Of a stretch of DNA of 64,000 nt, positions 29,699 to 39,218 are shown in pieces; the first letter of the stretch is position 1; each line of letters begins with the position of its first letter. The notes beneath the pieces were generated by a model. It saw nothing but the letters and a program-made list of their open reading frames with translations. It was not told where the DNA came from and did not search any database. The stretch is from NCBI GenBank assembly GCA_018401275.1, contig JAGYKW010000005.1, positions 45,938 through 109,937 of the forward strand, written 5' to 3'. The stretch comes from Nitriliruptoraceae bacterium. GTDB lineage: Bacteria; Actinomycetota; Nitriliruptoria; Nitriliruptorales; Nitriliruptoraceae. A program made the translations under genes and the position numbers.

Positions 29699-30292
29699 TC
29701 AGGCCTCGCGGCGGCCGGCGAACGCGCGCGACAGCGTCACCTCGTCGGCGTAGTCGAGGTCGCCGCCGACCGGCAGGCCCGATGCGAGGCGGGTGACCCG
29801 CAGGCCGCGCCCATCGAGGCTGCGCGTCAGGAACGATGCGGTCGCCTCGCCGCTCGAGTTCGGGTTCATCGCGAGGATCACCTCGGTGACGCCGCCCGCG
29901 TCGAGCCGCGCGAGCAGCTCGCTCACCCGCAGCTGATCGGGACCGATGCCATCGATGGGCGAGAGCGCACCGCCGAGCACGTGGTAGCGCCCGGAGAACT
30001 CCCGGGTGCGCTCGATCGCGACGACGTCGCGCGCCTCCTCGACGACGCACAGCACCGTCGGGTCGCGCCGCTCGTCGCGGCACACGCGGCAGGTCGCCTG
30101 CTCGGAGACGTTGAAGCAGGTCGTGCAGGTCGTGACCGTGTCGCGCACCCGCTGGATGGTGCTCGCGAGACGGCGCGCGTCCGCATCCTCGACCTGCAGC
30201 AGGTGGAACGCGATGCGCTGGGCGCTCTTCGGACCGATACCGGGCAGTCGCCCGAGCTCATCGATGAGGTTCTGGAGCGCGCCTTCGTACAC
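29699..30292 (-). CDS. recR: Recombination protein RecR
   Basis: This 197-residue protein helps load RecA at gaps, with RecF and RecO. It shows the helix-hairpin-helix [19 protein letters not shown] (core [13 protein letters not shown]), a four-cysteine zinc finger ([16 protein letters not shown]) and a Toprim domain ([28 protein letters not shown]). It begins with GTG at 30292, 62 bp after dnaX. The usual ybaB gene between dnaX and recR is missing. Confidence 0.96.
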   Translation of the reverse strand: MYEGALQNLIDELGRLPGIGPKSAQRIAFHLLQVEDADARRLASTIQRVRDTVTTCTTCFNVSEQATCRVCRDERRDPTVLCVVEEARDVVAIERTREFSGRYHVLGGALSPIDGIGPDQLRVSELLARLDAGGVTEVILAMNPNSSGEATASFLTRSLDGRGLRVTRLASGLPVGGDLDYADEVTLSRAFAGRREA

Positions 30293-30354
30293 GGGTCCGC
30301 CGTCCAGTCCTCGAGCTGCTCTCGCCGATGGATGCTAGCGAGCAGCACCGTCCG

Positions 30355-32086
30355 TCACGGCTCCGGCGTCGCGTCCAGACGGTCGGCGAGCAGACGGCCG
30401 ACGTCGGCAGCGTTGACGGGCACGGACGGGGACGCATCGGCCTCTGCGACGTCCTGGGCCTCCTGCGCGATCGACTCGGCGCTCGGCCCGTCCGGGTCGG
30501 AGACGAGCGGGGGACGTGGCCGTGCGCGCTGGTCCTCCCCGTCACGCACGATCGCGATGCGCGCGTCGAGCGAGCAGGCGCGCTTGAGCGCGTCACGCAC
30601 CATCGTGCCCATGTCCTCGCGCGCCGCCTGGTCAGCGTGGAAGTTCGCGTAACGCGGGCCGTAGCTGAGCGTGAGGATGCCGCCCTCGAGGCGGATGGGT
30701 ACGGCGGGCTCGAAGATGGCCTTCGCGCGCGGCGATGCCTGACGGATGAGCTCGACCACCGCGTCCCAGCGGGCCACGACCGTCTCGAGCGTCGCGGTGC
30801 CCGCGGAAGGGACCGGGTCGGGCTCGGGCTCGGGCGTGGGGTCGGCGGCGGGCGCGGGATCAGGCTCCGTCGTGGTGGACTCTGTCGCCTCGACGGCGCG
30901 GGCGCGGCGCGGGTGCAGGGGCGGGCGTGGGCGCGCGGTGGGCGCGGGTGGGGCGGCGTGGGGTGCAGGCGCGACCACCGGCGCGGCGGCCGGCAACGGT
31001 GCTGCGCGGCAGCGTCAACCGGGCGAGCGCGAGCTCGAGCGGCAGGCGCGGCGTGCCGAGGCGCTGCTCGACGACGGTCCCCGACAGCGTCTCGAGTGCA
31101 CTGAGCACCTGCTCCCTCGGGAGCCGTCCGGCCTGCTCCACGAGACGGTCACGCTGCTCCCGGGTCGCGTCGACGAGCTCCGGATGCTCCGGCGCGGCCT
31201 GCAGCACGAGCAGGTCACGCAGGCGACTGACGAGGTCGAGCGTGAAGCGGCGCAGGTCGTGCCCCTCGTCGACCAGGCGCGCGACGGTGGCGAGCAGCCC
31301 TGCGAGATCGCCCGTCACCAGGCGATCGACGACGTCGGTGATCGTCGCGCTCGGGGTCGTGCCGAGGACCTGCGCGACATGCTCGGCCGTGACCCCACCG
31401 CCGGCGAAGGCGAGCACCTGCTCGAGGATCGACAGCGTGTCACGCACCGACCCGTCGCCGGCCCGTACGACCGCGTCGACCGCGACCTCCTCGATGGTGG
31501 AACCCTCGGCGGTGACGATGCGCACCACGTGGGCAGCGACGTCCTCGGCGTCGACGCGCCGCAGGTCGAGCCGCTGCACGCGCGACAGGATCGTCGGCAG
31601 CACCTTCTGCGGATCCGTCGTCGCCATCGCGAACATCACGTGACCGGGCGGTTCCTCGATGAGCTTGAGCAGCGCGTTGAACGCGGCGGTCGAGGCCATG
31701 TGCACCTCGTCGAGGATGTAGACCTTGCGTCGGCCCGTCGTCGGTGCGAACTGGGCGCGCTCGCGCAGGTCACGTGCATCGTCGACCCCGCCGTGCGACG
31801 CCATGTCGAGCTCGATGACGTCGAGCGAGGTCCCCGACGTGATCGTCGTGCACGACTCGCAGACACCGCAGGGCGCTGGCGTGGGCCCCTCGGTGCAGTT
31901 GACGGCCTTCGCGAGGATCCGAGCGATCGAGGTCTTGCCCGTCCCGCGCGGACCGGTGAACAGGTAGGCGTGATGGAGCCGGTCCTCGGTGATCGCGTTG
32001 GTGAGCGTGCGGATCACCGGACCCTGACCGACGACGTCGGCGAACGACCCGGGCCGGTAGCGGCGGTACAACGACTGGTACGCCAC
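30355..32086 (-). CDS. dnaX: DNA polymerase III subunit gamma/tau (frameshift in linker)
   Basis: DnaX is the clamp-loader ATPase. The first 370 residues are canonical: YQSLYRRYRPGSFADVVGQ, Walker A GPRGTGKTS, zinc cysteines in CTEGPTPAPCGVCESC, ILDEVHMAS, LEEPPGH-type sensor region and TTDPQKVLPTILSR. A Pro/Ala-rich linker follows, and a C-terminal tau-like domain (VVARWDAVVELIRQASPRAKAI, core WDAVVELIRQASP). One extra base at about 30996-30999 moves the linker out of frame; without correction translation ends at 30860. The extra base sits where tau and gamma diverge in some bacteria, but no slippery sequence is visible. GTG 32086 is the start. Confidence 0.92.
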
Positions 32087-32155
32087 CCGACGGCCCTCCC
32101 CTGGGAACGTGCGCCTGCCAGCATGCGACTGCGGACGTGCGCCTATCGACGTGCG

Positions 32156-32279
32156 GTGGGATCCGGCGACGGGCGTCCGACCGGCACCCATCACGGGACG
32201 GCTTAGGGCTGCTGCCTCTCGGCCCTGACCCGGTTCACCACCGGACGTCACCGGGGACGCCCGTCACCGCATCCCACCG
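32156..32279 (-). ncRNA. ffs: Signal recognition particle RNA (small bacterial type)
   Basis: On the reverse strand the conserved domain IV is present as GGGTCAGGGCCGAGAGGCAG followed by CAGCCCTAA, containing the GGAA-type tetraloop region and asymmetric AGCAG loop recognised by Ffh. The ends pair over more than 20 bases: GTGGGAT-CGGTGACGGGCGTCC with GGACGCCCGTCGCCG-GATCCCAC. Together they form the long SRP hairpin. The position directly upstream of dnaX is typical for actinobacteria. Ends are estimated from the pairing. Confidence 0.9.
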
Positions 32280-32377
32280 GTGGCGACCGTAGCCGACCAC
32301 GCCGTCGGTACCCTCCCGTGTTCACCGGTTCCACGGCCCACCCCCGGCATCTGCGGCCGGCTCCCGGAGGACGTCGT

Positions 32378-33628
32378 ATGTCGACCAGTATCGCCAGGCC
32401 GGTGACCCGCGTGAGCGTCACCGCGGCCGGCGTCGCGCTGTTCCTGTCCTTCATGGACGTGGCCGCACTCCTGCCCACCGTCGCGCCCCACGTGCGTGGA
32501 CTCGGTGCCAGCGCGACCGGTGTCGGACTCGCCGTCGGTGCGTACTCGGCGACCAACCTGCCGGCCAACATCCTCGGTGGCATCCTCATCGACCGGATCG
32601 GGCGCCGTCGCGTCACCATCCTCGGCTTCCTGCTGGCCGCGGTGGCCGTGCTCGGCTACTCGCTCGCGACGACCGTCGGCGGCTTCATCGCGATCCGTGC
32701 GACCCATGGCATCGCCGGCGGGATCCTCGTCACGGCCGTGTTCGCCGTCGCCGGCGACCGCACGCGAGCAGGACGCGCCGGACGCTCCTTCGGCCGCTTC
32801 GGTGCCCTCATCGGTGCCGCCTGGGTCATCGGTCCCGCGCTCGCTGGAGCGGTGCGTCAGACCGCCGGGACCGACGTCGTCTTCCAGATGATCGCCGTCC
32901 TGCTGCTCATCGGTGCGATCGTCACGGCGGTCTTCATCCACGACGTCGTGCGTGACGAGTCCGAGGACCCCACGGCCGGTGACGACGCGGTCGGCGAGGA
33001 GCTCTCGCGCGGCCGTGCGATGCGCGAGCTCGCCGCTCGTCCGGCGGTGCGTCGCGCGCTCGTGGCGACGATCGCCTGGATGGCCTCCGTCAGCATCCTC
33101 GCCGCCTTCCTGCCCGAGACCGCCGAGGCGCTCGGTGCCCCCGCGTCCGCCGTCGGCGGCCTGTTCACCGCCTACGCGGTCATGGCCGGTCTGATGATGC
33201 TCTCGCCGCTGTCCGGTCGCGTCGACCGCCACGGTGCCGACGGGATGATCGCCATCGGCCTCGTCATCATCGCCGTCGCGCTGGTCGCGATGATCGCCGC
33301 TCCGGACCTGACCGCGCTCATCCTCGCCTCCGCACTGTTCGGCACCGGGTACGGCCTGATCTTCCCCGCCGTGACGGGCGCGATCTCGCTGGCGGCGACG
33401 ACGCGGACGCGCGGACGTGCGTTCGGGCTGTTCAACGCGGCGTTCAGCGTGGGGCTCGCCCTCGGCGCGCCGTTCGCCGGCGGACTCGCCGACGCGGTCG
33501 TGCGTGTCAGCGGCGGTATCGACCAGCTCGATCCGTTCGTCCCTGCTGCAGCGCTGTGCCTCGTCGCGGCCCTGTGGATCACCGGGGCATCACGCCGCGA
33601 ACGTCGCGGCGCTCCCGCCGAACACTGA
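32378..33628 (+). CDS. MFS transporter
   Basis: This 416-residue protein has about twelve hydrophobic helices split by a charged central loop (about 200-225, DESEDPTAGDDAVGEE). The MFS A-type motif appears as GGILIDRIGRRRV between helices 2 and 3, and again in weaker form as GRVDRHGADG after helix 8. Substrate is not evident; closest in style to drug or sugar exporters of the major facilitator superfamily. A CCCGGAGG ribosome site precedes ATG 32378. Its stop lies 9 bp before the oxidoreductase gene. Confidence 0.87.
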   Translation: MSTSIARPVTRVSVTAAGVALFLSFMDVAALLPTVAPHVRGLGASATGVGLAVGAYSATNLPANILGGILIDRIGRRRVTILGFLLAAVAVLGYSLATTVGGFIAIRATHGIAGGILVTAVFAVAGDRTRAGRAGRSFGRFGALIGAAWVIGPALAGAVRQTAGTDVVFQMIAVLLLIGAIVTAVFIHDVVRDESEDPTAGDDAVGEELSRGRAMRELAARPAVRRALVATIAWMASVSILAAFLPETAEALGAPASAVGGLFTAYAVMAGLMMLSPLSGRVDRHGADGMIAIGLVIIAVALVAMIAAPDLTALILASALFGTGYGLIFPAVTGAISLAATTRTRGRAFGLFNAAFSVGLALGAPFAGGLADAVVRVSGGIDQLDPFVPAAALCLVAALWITGASRRERRGAPAEH

Positions 33629-33637
33629 GGTCCGCCG

Positions 33638-34837
33638 ATGGCGGCCGCTGACGTCGCCATCGTGGGTGGTGGGCTCGTCGGGCTCGCCACCGCGCTGCAG
33701 CTGCTCGAGCAGCGACCCGACCTGCGCGTCATCGTCCTCGAGCGTGAGGACGACGTCGGTCGCGGCCAGTCCTCACGCAACTCGGGCGTGCTGCACGCCG
33801 GCCTCTACTACACCCCGGGCTCGGCGAAGGCACGCTGGTGCACGGCCGGCAAGCTCCGCATGGAGCAGTTCTGCGAGGAGAACGACGTCCCGCTGCTGCG
33901 CAACGGCAAGGTCGTCGTCGCCGTGCAGCCCGACGAGATCCCCCGCCTCGCGCAGCTCGCCGAGCGCGCCCGCATCAACGGCGTCGAGATCCGCGAGCTG
34001 ACCGCCGAGGAGACGCACGAGCTCGAGCCGAACGTCACCGCGCTCGCCGGCATCCACTCGCCCACCACGTGCGCGACCGACTTCGGGCTGGTCGCGCAGG
34101 CGATGGCCCGCCGCATCCGCGCCGCCGGTGGTGAGGTCCGCACCGGCAGCGAGGTCGCGAGCATCGACCAGCAGGACCACCGCCCGATCCGCCTGAACTC
34201 GCGCACCGGGACCATCGAGGCCAGAGCCGTCGTCGCCTGCACCGGCCTGCAGGCCGACCGCACGGCCCGTGAGGCCGGCGTCGAGCTGCCCGAACGCATC
34301 CTGCCGTTCCGCGGCTCATGGCTGCGACTCAAGCCGGAGAAGCGCCACCTCATCGCCGCCAGCATCTACCCGGTTCCGGCACCCGGGCTGCCGTTCCTCG
34401 GCGTCCATCTCACGCCGCGTGTCAGCGGCGAGGTCTGGATCGGTCCGAACGCCGTGCTCGCGCTCGCCCGCGAGGGCCGCCGGCCGTGGTCGATCGACGT
34501 GCGCGACCTGAGCGACGCGCTCGGGTTCTCCGGGCTGTGGCGCCTCGCACGCCAGCATCCGTCGGTCGCGTTCGGCGAGGTCTTCCGCGACCTCTGGCTG
34601 CGCGCGACCATCCGCGAGGTGCAGCGCTACGTGCCCGAGATCGGCATCGACGACGTCGAGCGCGGACCGTGGGGCGTGCGCGCCCAGCTCACCCACCGCG
34701 ATGGTGGCCTCGTCGACGACTTCCGCTTCGAGCGGCAGGGCAGGATCCTGCACGTGCTCAACGCCCCGTCGCCGGCAGCGACGTCCTCGCTCATGATCGG
34801 CGACGAGCTCGCCGGGATGGTCGCCGGAGCGCTCTGA
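33638..34837 (+). CDS. lhgO: L-2-hydroxyglutarate oxidase
   Basis: This 399-residue FAD protein of the DAO fold opens with the dinucleotide site VAIVGGGLVGLATALQLL. Family features of LhgO include REDDVGRGQSSRNSGVLHAGLYYTPGS (core SSRNSGVLHAG), GKLRMEQFC, LEPNVTALAGIHSPTT and the C-terminal GPWGVRAQL with LHVLNAPSPAATSSL. The enzyme oxidises L-2-hydroxyglutarate to 2-oxoglutarate and passes electrons to quinones. It probably forms a two-gene unit with the MFS transporter. Confidence 0.92.
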   Translation: MAAADVAIVGGGLVGLATALQLLEQRPDLRVIVLEREDDVGRGQSSRNSGVLHAGLYYTPGSAKARWCTAGKLRMEQFCEENDVPLLRNGKVVVAVQPDEIPRLAQLAERARINGVEIRELTAEETHELEPNVTALAGIHSPTTCATDFGLVAQAMARRIRAAGGEVRTGSEVASIDQQDHRPIRLNSRTGTIEARAVVACTGLQADRTAREAGVELPERILPFRGSWLRLKPEKRHLIAASIYPVPAPGLPFLGVHLTPRVSGEVWIGPNAVLALAREGRRPWSIDVRDLSDALGFSGLWRLARQHPSVAFGEVFRDLWLRATIREVQRYVPEIGIDDVERGPWGVRAQLTHRDGGLVDDFRFERQGRILHVLNAPSPAATSSLMIGDELAGMVAGAL

Positions 34838-34844
34838 GTGCTGG

Positions 34845-34933
34845 CGGAGGGTGGGGGATTCGAACCCCCGAGGGATTTGACTCCCAACACGGATTCCAGC
34901 CGTGCGCCATAGGCCTGACTAGGCGAACCCTCC
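34845..34933 (-). tRNA. tRNA-Ser (anticodon GGA)
   Basis: Read in reverse: acceptor GGAGGGT pairs with ACCCTCC, the anticodon stem-loop ACGGCTGGAATCCGT presents GGA, and a long variable arm (TTGGGAGTCAAATCCC) marks a class II tRNA. The T arm is GGGGGTTCGAATCCCCC. Confidence 0.96.
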
Positions 34934-34981
34934 ATGTCGCCCCGGACGCCGAGTGATCGACGCGCCGGAGGCGGGACTGCG

Positions 34982-35070
34982 CGGAGGGAGAGGGATTTGA
35001 ACCCCCGAGACCCTTGCGGGCCTACCCGCTTTCGAGGCGGGCGCACTCGGCCGGACTATGCGATCCCTCC
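34982..35070 (-). tRNA. tRNA-Ser (anticodon CGA)
   Basis: Read in reverse: acceptor GGAGGGA pairs with TCCCTCC, the anticodon stem-loop CCCGCCTCGAAAGCGGG presents CGA, and the long variable arm is GGCCCGCAAGGGTC. It stands 49 bp from the other serine tRNA on the same strand. Confidence 0.96.
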
Positions 35071-35149
35071 AGGGACCCCGTGGACGCCGGAGCGTCCGCG
35101 GGTGCGTGCGGGAGGGTAGGGGGCATCGCGGACGACGGGCAACCCGGCC

Positions 35150-35614
35150 TCAGGTGCGCCGTGCCGCGAAGAAGTCGCGCAGCAGCGTCGCGGACGCGTC
35201 AGCAGCCACGCCGCGCACGACCGTCGGGGTGTGCGGCAGTCGCGGGTCGCGCACCGTGTCGAAGAGCGACACCACCGCACCGGCCTTCGCGTCGTCCGCC
35301 CCGTACACGAGCGTCGCGATGCGCGACTGGACGATCGCGCCGGCGCACATCGTGCACGGCTCGAGCGTGACGTACAGGGTGCAGCCGTCGAGCCGCCAGC
35401 TCCCCAGCGCCTCCGCCGCCGCACGGATGGCGACGATCTCCGCATGCGCGGTCGGGTCGCCGTCCACCTCGCGTCGGTTGCGTCCGCGCCCGACGATGCG
35501 CCCGTCCGCAGCGACGACGACCGCACCGACCGGCACGTCGTCGTGCTCGAGCGCGAGCGCTGCCTCGGTCAGCGCCTGCGCCATCCTGTCCGCGTGCTCC
35601 TGCTGCGGCGTCAT
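35150..35614 (-). CDS. tadA: tRNA adenosine(34) deaminase
   Basis: This 154-residue zinc enzyme converts A34 of tRNA-Arg(ACG) to inosine. Zinc ligands are His57 in HAE (catalytic Glu59) and Cys87/Cys90 in EPCTMC. DDVPVGAVVV and LYVTLEP are typical flanking strands. The ATG overlaps the ogt stop (ATGA). A general cytidine/deoxycytidylate deaminase is less likely given the match to the TadA opening. Confidence 0.94.
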   Translation of the reverse strand: MTPQQEHADRMAQALTEAALALEHDDVPVGAVVVAADGRIVGRGRNRREVDGDPTAHAEIVAIRAAAEALGSWRLDGCTLYVTLEPCTMCAGAIVQSRIATLVYGADDAKAGAVVSLFDTVRDPRLPHTPTVVRGVAADASATLLRDFFAARRT

Positions 35615-36207
35615 CCGAGCGTCGCCTCCGCAGCGAGCAGCGCGACCTTGACGTCCTCACCCCAGCCGTAGCGGCCCGTCCCGCCCGACGACGGGACGAC
35701 CCGGTGGCACGGCAGCACGAGCGGCACCCGGTTGCGCGCCATGACGCTCGCCGCGGCGCGCACGGCCCGCGGTCGGCCGGCGGCCGTCGCGAGCTCGGCG
35801 TAGGTGCAGCGCGCCCCGACCGGCACGCGCGTGAGTGCCGCGAGCACGGCGAGCGTGAACGGGGAGCCGTCGACCGCGACCGGCACGGACCCGTCCTGCG
35901 ACAGCGCATCGCTGTCCAGTGCCTGCCGGCGCAGGGCTCCGAGCAGGTCCGCGAGCGTCTGCGTCGGTGTGCCCGACGTGACCGTTCCGCGCGTCGCGCC
36001 CGACGCGACCGGGTCGAGCCGCGCGAGCAGCGTCAATCCGTCGACGGTGAGGGTGGTGGCATCGAGCGCTGCGACCCCGGGCAGCGCGACGCCCGGATCG
36101 ACCCGGACGGTGCTCCAGCCACCGGCGTCGGGGGCGATCCGAAGCGGGACGAGCCGGACCGGGACGTCCCAGTCGAGCGCGACCTGCGCCACCCGGCCCA
36201 TCGTCAT
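35611..36207 (-). CDS. ogt: Methylated-DNA-[protein]-cysteine S-methyltransferase
   Basis: This protein of about 198 residues repairs O6-methylguanine by transferring the methyl group to its own cysteine. The active site is in LVLPCHRVVPSSG, preceded by the helix-turn-helix-like ARCTYAELATAAGRPRAVRAAASVMARN (core TYAELATAAG, ARNRVPLVLPCHRV) and followed by GRYGWGEDVK. The N-terminal domain is poorly conserved, as usual. ATG 36207 is the most likely start; it faces the copper-chaperone gene across a 75-bp divergent gap. Confidence 0.9.
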   Translation of the reverse strand: MTMGRVAQVALDWDVPVRLVPLRIAPDAGGWSTVRVDPGVALPGVAALDATTLTVDGLTLLARLDPVASGATRGTVTSGTPTQTLADLLGALRRQALDSDALSQDGSVPVAVDGSPFTLAVLAALTRVPVGARCTYAELATAAGRPRAVRAAASVMARNRVPLVLPCHRVVPSSGGTGRYGWGEDVKVALLAAEATLG

Positions 36208-36282
36208 CCCCAGTCTCGCGACCGCCGATGCGACCGCTCCACACACCACCCTACGCTCGTCGTCGACCGATCGGAGCGCCAC

Positions 36283-36489
36283 ATGACCGAGACCACCTAC
36301 CGCGTGCCGGGCATCAGCTGCGGCCACTGCAAGTCCGCGATCGAGACGGAGGTCGGCGCCCTCGCGGGCATCGAGTCCGTCGTCGTCGACATCGACGCGA
36401 AGCAGGTCGCCGTCGTCGGGAGCGCGAGCGATGACGCCGTGCGCGCCGCGATCGTCGAGGCCGGCTACGAGGCGGACCCGGCCGCCTGA
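36283..36489 (+). CDS. Heavy-metal-associated (CopZ-like) domain protein
   Basis: A 68-residue single-domain ferredoxin-like metallochaperone with the metal site ISCGHCKSAI (Cys13 and Cys16). This class carries Cu(I) to P-type ATPases, but no ATPase is in the window. ATG 36283 has a GGAG ribosome site. Confidence 0.92.
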   Translation: MTETTYRVPGISCGHCKSAIETEVGALAGIESVVVDIDAKQVAVVGSASDDAVRAAIVEAGYEADPAA

Positions 36490-36548
36490 ACCTCACCCCG
36501 CCCTCCGGGGCGGACCGGCCGGGCGCGCTGCTCGGTCGGGGGATCCTC

Positions 36549-39218
36549 GTGCACGCCGAGCGTCACGTGCCCCGTGCCTGGCGCGATGCGCCGGTGCACC
36601 GCATCGGCCGCGAGACGCTGCGCGACCGGGCCACGCTGACCGCCGCCGTCGAGGCGCTGCGTCGCGACCGGTCGGCGCGACAGGCACGCGTCGTCGTGCT
36701 CGACGCGGCGCTGCCCTGGCCACGCATCCTCGCGCCCGAGCGCGAACGGCGCCCCCTGTGGGCGCTCGGTGCGGATCATCGCCTGCTGCACGACGAGCTC
36801 GCGTTCCTGCTCGGTGCGGACCTCGTCGACGCCCGCTCAGGCGAACCGGTGTGGTGGCCGGCGGTGCATGCGCAGCGTCTCGGATGCCGCGTCGCACCGT
36901 CGTCGCACGGCGCGGACGTGCTGCTGCCCGACGGCCGAGCGGCGTGGATCGACGGTGGTCCGCGCGGACCCGTCCCCGGCTGGCCGGAGGACGACGGCGG
37001 CGCCGACGGTGACGGGCCGCTGCGCATCCACCGCGAGAGCATCGAGCTCGCCGGCCGGCTCGACGTCGAACGTGATGCGGCGCCGCAGGAGCGGCTCAGC
37101 AGCGAGCAGCGCGCGGCCGTCACCCATCCGGCCGGTCCGGCGCGCGTGCTGGCACCGGCCGGGTCGGGCAAGACGCGGGTGCTGGCCGCCCGGCTGCGTC
37201 ATCTCGTGCACGACCGTGGCGTGCAGCCGGAGCTCGTCACCGCACTCGCCTACAACACGCGCGCCGCGGACGAGCTCGCACAGCGCACGCGCGACGTGCA
37301 CGTCGAAGGCCGACGGCCACAGGTGCGCACCGTGCATGCGCTCGGGCTGGCCGTGTGCACGGCAGCGCTCGGACGCCGGCCCGTCGTGCTCGATGCAGCC
37401 GGCGTCGCGGCACTGCTGCGTGAGGCCTCCGACGGTCGGGTCGGGACGGCCGGTGGACCGCCCGTCGACGCGGTGCTCGCCGCGTTGACCGACGTGCGTC
37501 TCGCGCTGCGCGATCCGGTCGAGGTCGAGCGCTCGCGCGGGGACGTCCCCGGGTTCGCCGCGCTCGTGCCGCGCTACCGGCGGCTGCTGCATGCTCGCGG
37601 CGCGCTCGACTTCGACGAGCAGGTCCATCTCGCGGTCGCGCTGCTGCTCGCCGACCCGGTGCTGCGCGCCCGGACCGCGCGCAGCACGACGCACCTGCTC
37701 GTCGACGAGGCGCAGGACCTCACGCCCGTGTTCGTGCTCCTCGTGCGGCTGCTCGTCGGACCGGCCCAGCAGCTGTTCGCCGTGGGTGACGACGACCAGA
37801 CGATCTACGGCTACGCGGGTGCGACACCGCGCGTGCTCGTCGACCTGCCGCAGCGCTACCACGGTGCGGCGTCGTACACGCTGCGCGTCAACCACCGCTG
37901 CCCGCCGGCGGTCGTGCGCGCCGCGACCGACCTGCTCGCGCACAACACCGTCCGCGTCGACAAGCAGGTGCGCGCCGCACGCGACGAGGCGCCCGGCCGC
38001 GGCCTCGAGGTGCTCGACGCTGCCGCAGCGTGCTCGGCCACGCGCACGGTCGCACGCCTGCGCGAGCTGCTCGACGTCCACCGGCCGGGCGACGTCGCCG
38101 TGCTCGCCCGCGTGTCCGCGTCGCTGCTCGCCCCGCAGGTCGCGCTGGCCGAGGCGGGCGTGCCGGTGCTGCCCCACGTCGGCGACGAGCTGCTCGGCCG
38201 GACCGGCCTGCGCACCGCGCTCGCCTACCTGCGCATCGCCGCCGATCCCGACCGGATCGTCGCCGCCGACCTCGCCGACACGATGCGCCGCCCGGCGCGC
38301 CGTCTCACCGGTGCGCTGACACCGAGCGCGCTCCCGTCCGGGACGACGTCGCTCGCATGGCTCGCACGCCGCATCACGGGTGTCGACGCCGAGCACCGGC
38401 CCGCGCTGCGCCGCTACGTCGAGGACCTCGCACGGCTCGCCGCACTCGTGCGCGACGGCGCGGACAGCGCGACCCTGCTCGCCGCCGTGCGCGACGACGT
38501 CGGACTCGGCGCGTCGCTCGATGCGCTCGACCGCGGACGTCAGCGTCCCGAAGGTTCGAGCCACGGCGACGACCTGACCGCGCTCGAGGAGCTCGCCGCG
38601 CTCGCACCCGATCCGGCCGCGCTGCCCGGCTGGCTCGCCGATCGGCTCACCCGCGCCACGCGAGAGCGCGCGACGGCGAGCGCGCACCCTGGTGGTGGCG
38701 GCGACGCGGTGACGCTCTCCACCGTGCACCGCGTGAAGGGACGCGAGTGGGACGTCGTCGCGCTCGTCGGGCTGCGCGCGGGTCTGATCCCGCACCGGCT
38801 GTGCGACGACGTCGAGGAGGAGCGGCGGGTGCTGCACGTCGCGCTCACGCGAGCACGCCAGCACCTGCTGCTCGTCGCCGATCCCGAACGTCCATCGCCG
38901 TTCCTGCCCGAGCTCACCGGGACGATCCGCCCCCGTCACGCCGCAGCGCCCGACGAGCAGGCGCTGCTCGAGGCGCTGCGGACCTGGCGCCGGCGGCGCG
39001 CGCACGACGACGGCGTGCCGGCGTTCCTCGTCGCGCACGACCGCACGCTGGCCGAGCTGGCCCGTCGCCGCCCCACCGACGAGCCCGCCCTGCGCGCCTG
39101 CCATGGCATCGGCCCGGCCAAGGTCGCGCGCTACGGCGCCGAGCTGCTCGCGCTGCTGGCCCGCCCGGTGCCTACGCTGCCGTCGACCGGCGTGACGGGA
39201 GTCGAACGTGGGCAGTGA
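36549..39218 (+). CDS. UvrD/Rep-family ATP-dependent DNA helicase with HRDC domain
   Basis: This 889-residue superfamily 1 helicase has Walker A PAGSGKT (around 203-209), LVDEAQDLTPVF, GDDDQTIYGYAGATP, the later motif VTLSTVHRVKGREWDVV and HVALTRARQHLLLV. A C-terminal HRDC module (about 800-880; FLVAHDRTLAELARRRP, GIGPAKVARYG) matches actinobacterial UvrD2-like helicases. GTG 36549 is the first standard start. The upstream frame (from about 36505, ALLGRGILVHAE) also looks coding, so translation may begin earlier at a non-standard codon. The N-terminal 170 residues are not a known helicase part. Confidence 0.88.
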   Translation: MHAERHVPRAWRDAPVHRIGRETLRDRATLTAAVEALRRDRSARQARVVVLDAALPWPRILAPERERRPLWALGADHRLLHDELAFLLGADLVDARSGEPVWWPAVHAQRLGCRVAPSSHGADVLLPDGRAAWIDGGPRGPVPGWPEDDGGADGDGPLRIHRESIELAGRLDVERDAAPQERLSSEQRAAVTHPAGPARVLAPAGSGKTRVLAARLRHLVHDRGVQPELVTALAYNTRAADELAQRTRDVHVEGRRPQVRTVHALGLAVCTAALGRRPVVLDAAGVAALLREASDGRVGTAGGPPVDAVLAALTDVRLALRDPVEVERSRGDVPGFAALVPRYRRLLHARGALDFDEQVHLAVALLLADPVLRARTARSTTHLLVDEAQDLTPVFVLLVRLLVGPAQQLFAVGDDDQTIYGYAGATPRVLVDLPQRYHGAASYTLRVNHRCPPAVVRAATDLLAHNTVRVDKQVRAARDEAPGRGLEVLDAAAACSATRTVARLRELLDVHRPGDVAVLARVSASLLAPQVALAEAGVPVLPHVGDELLGRTGLRTALAYLRIAADPDRIVAADLADTMRRPARRLTGALTPSALPSGTTSLAWLARRITGVDAEHRPALRRYVEDLARLAALVRDGADSATLLAAVRDDVGLGASLDALDRGRQRPEGSSHGDDLTALEELAALAPDPAALPGWLADRLTRATRERATASAHPGGGGDAVTLSTVHRVKGREWDVVALVGLRAGLIPHRLCDDVEEERRVLHVALTRARQHLLLVADPERPSPFLPELTGTIRPRHAAAPDEQALLEALRTWRRRRAHDDGVPAFLVAHDRTLAELARRRPTDEPALRACHGIGPAKVARYGAELLALLARPVPTLPSTGVTGVERGQ

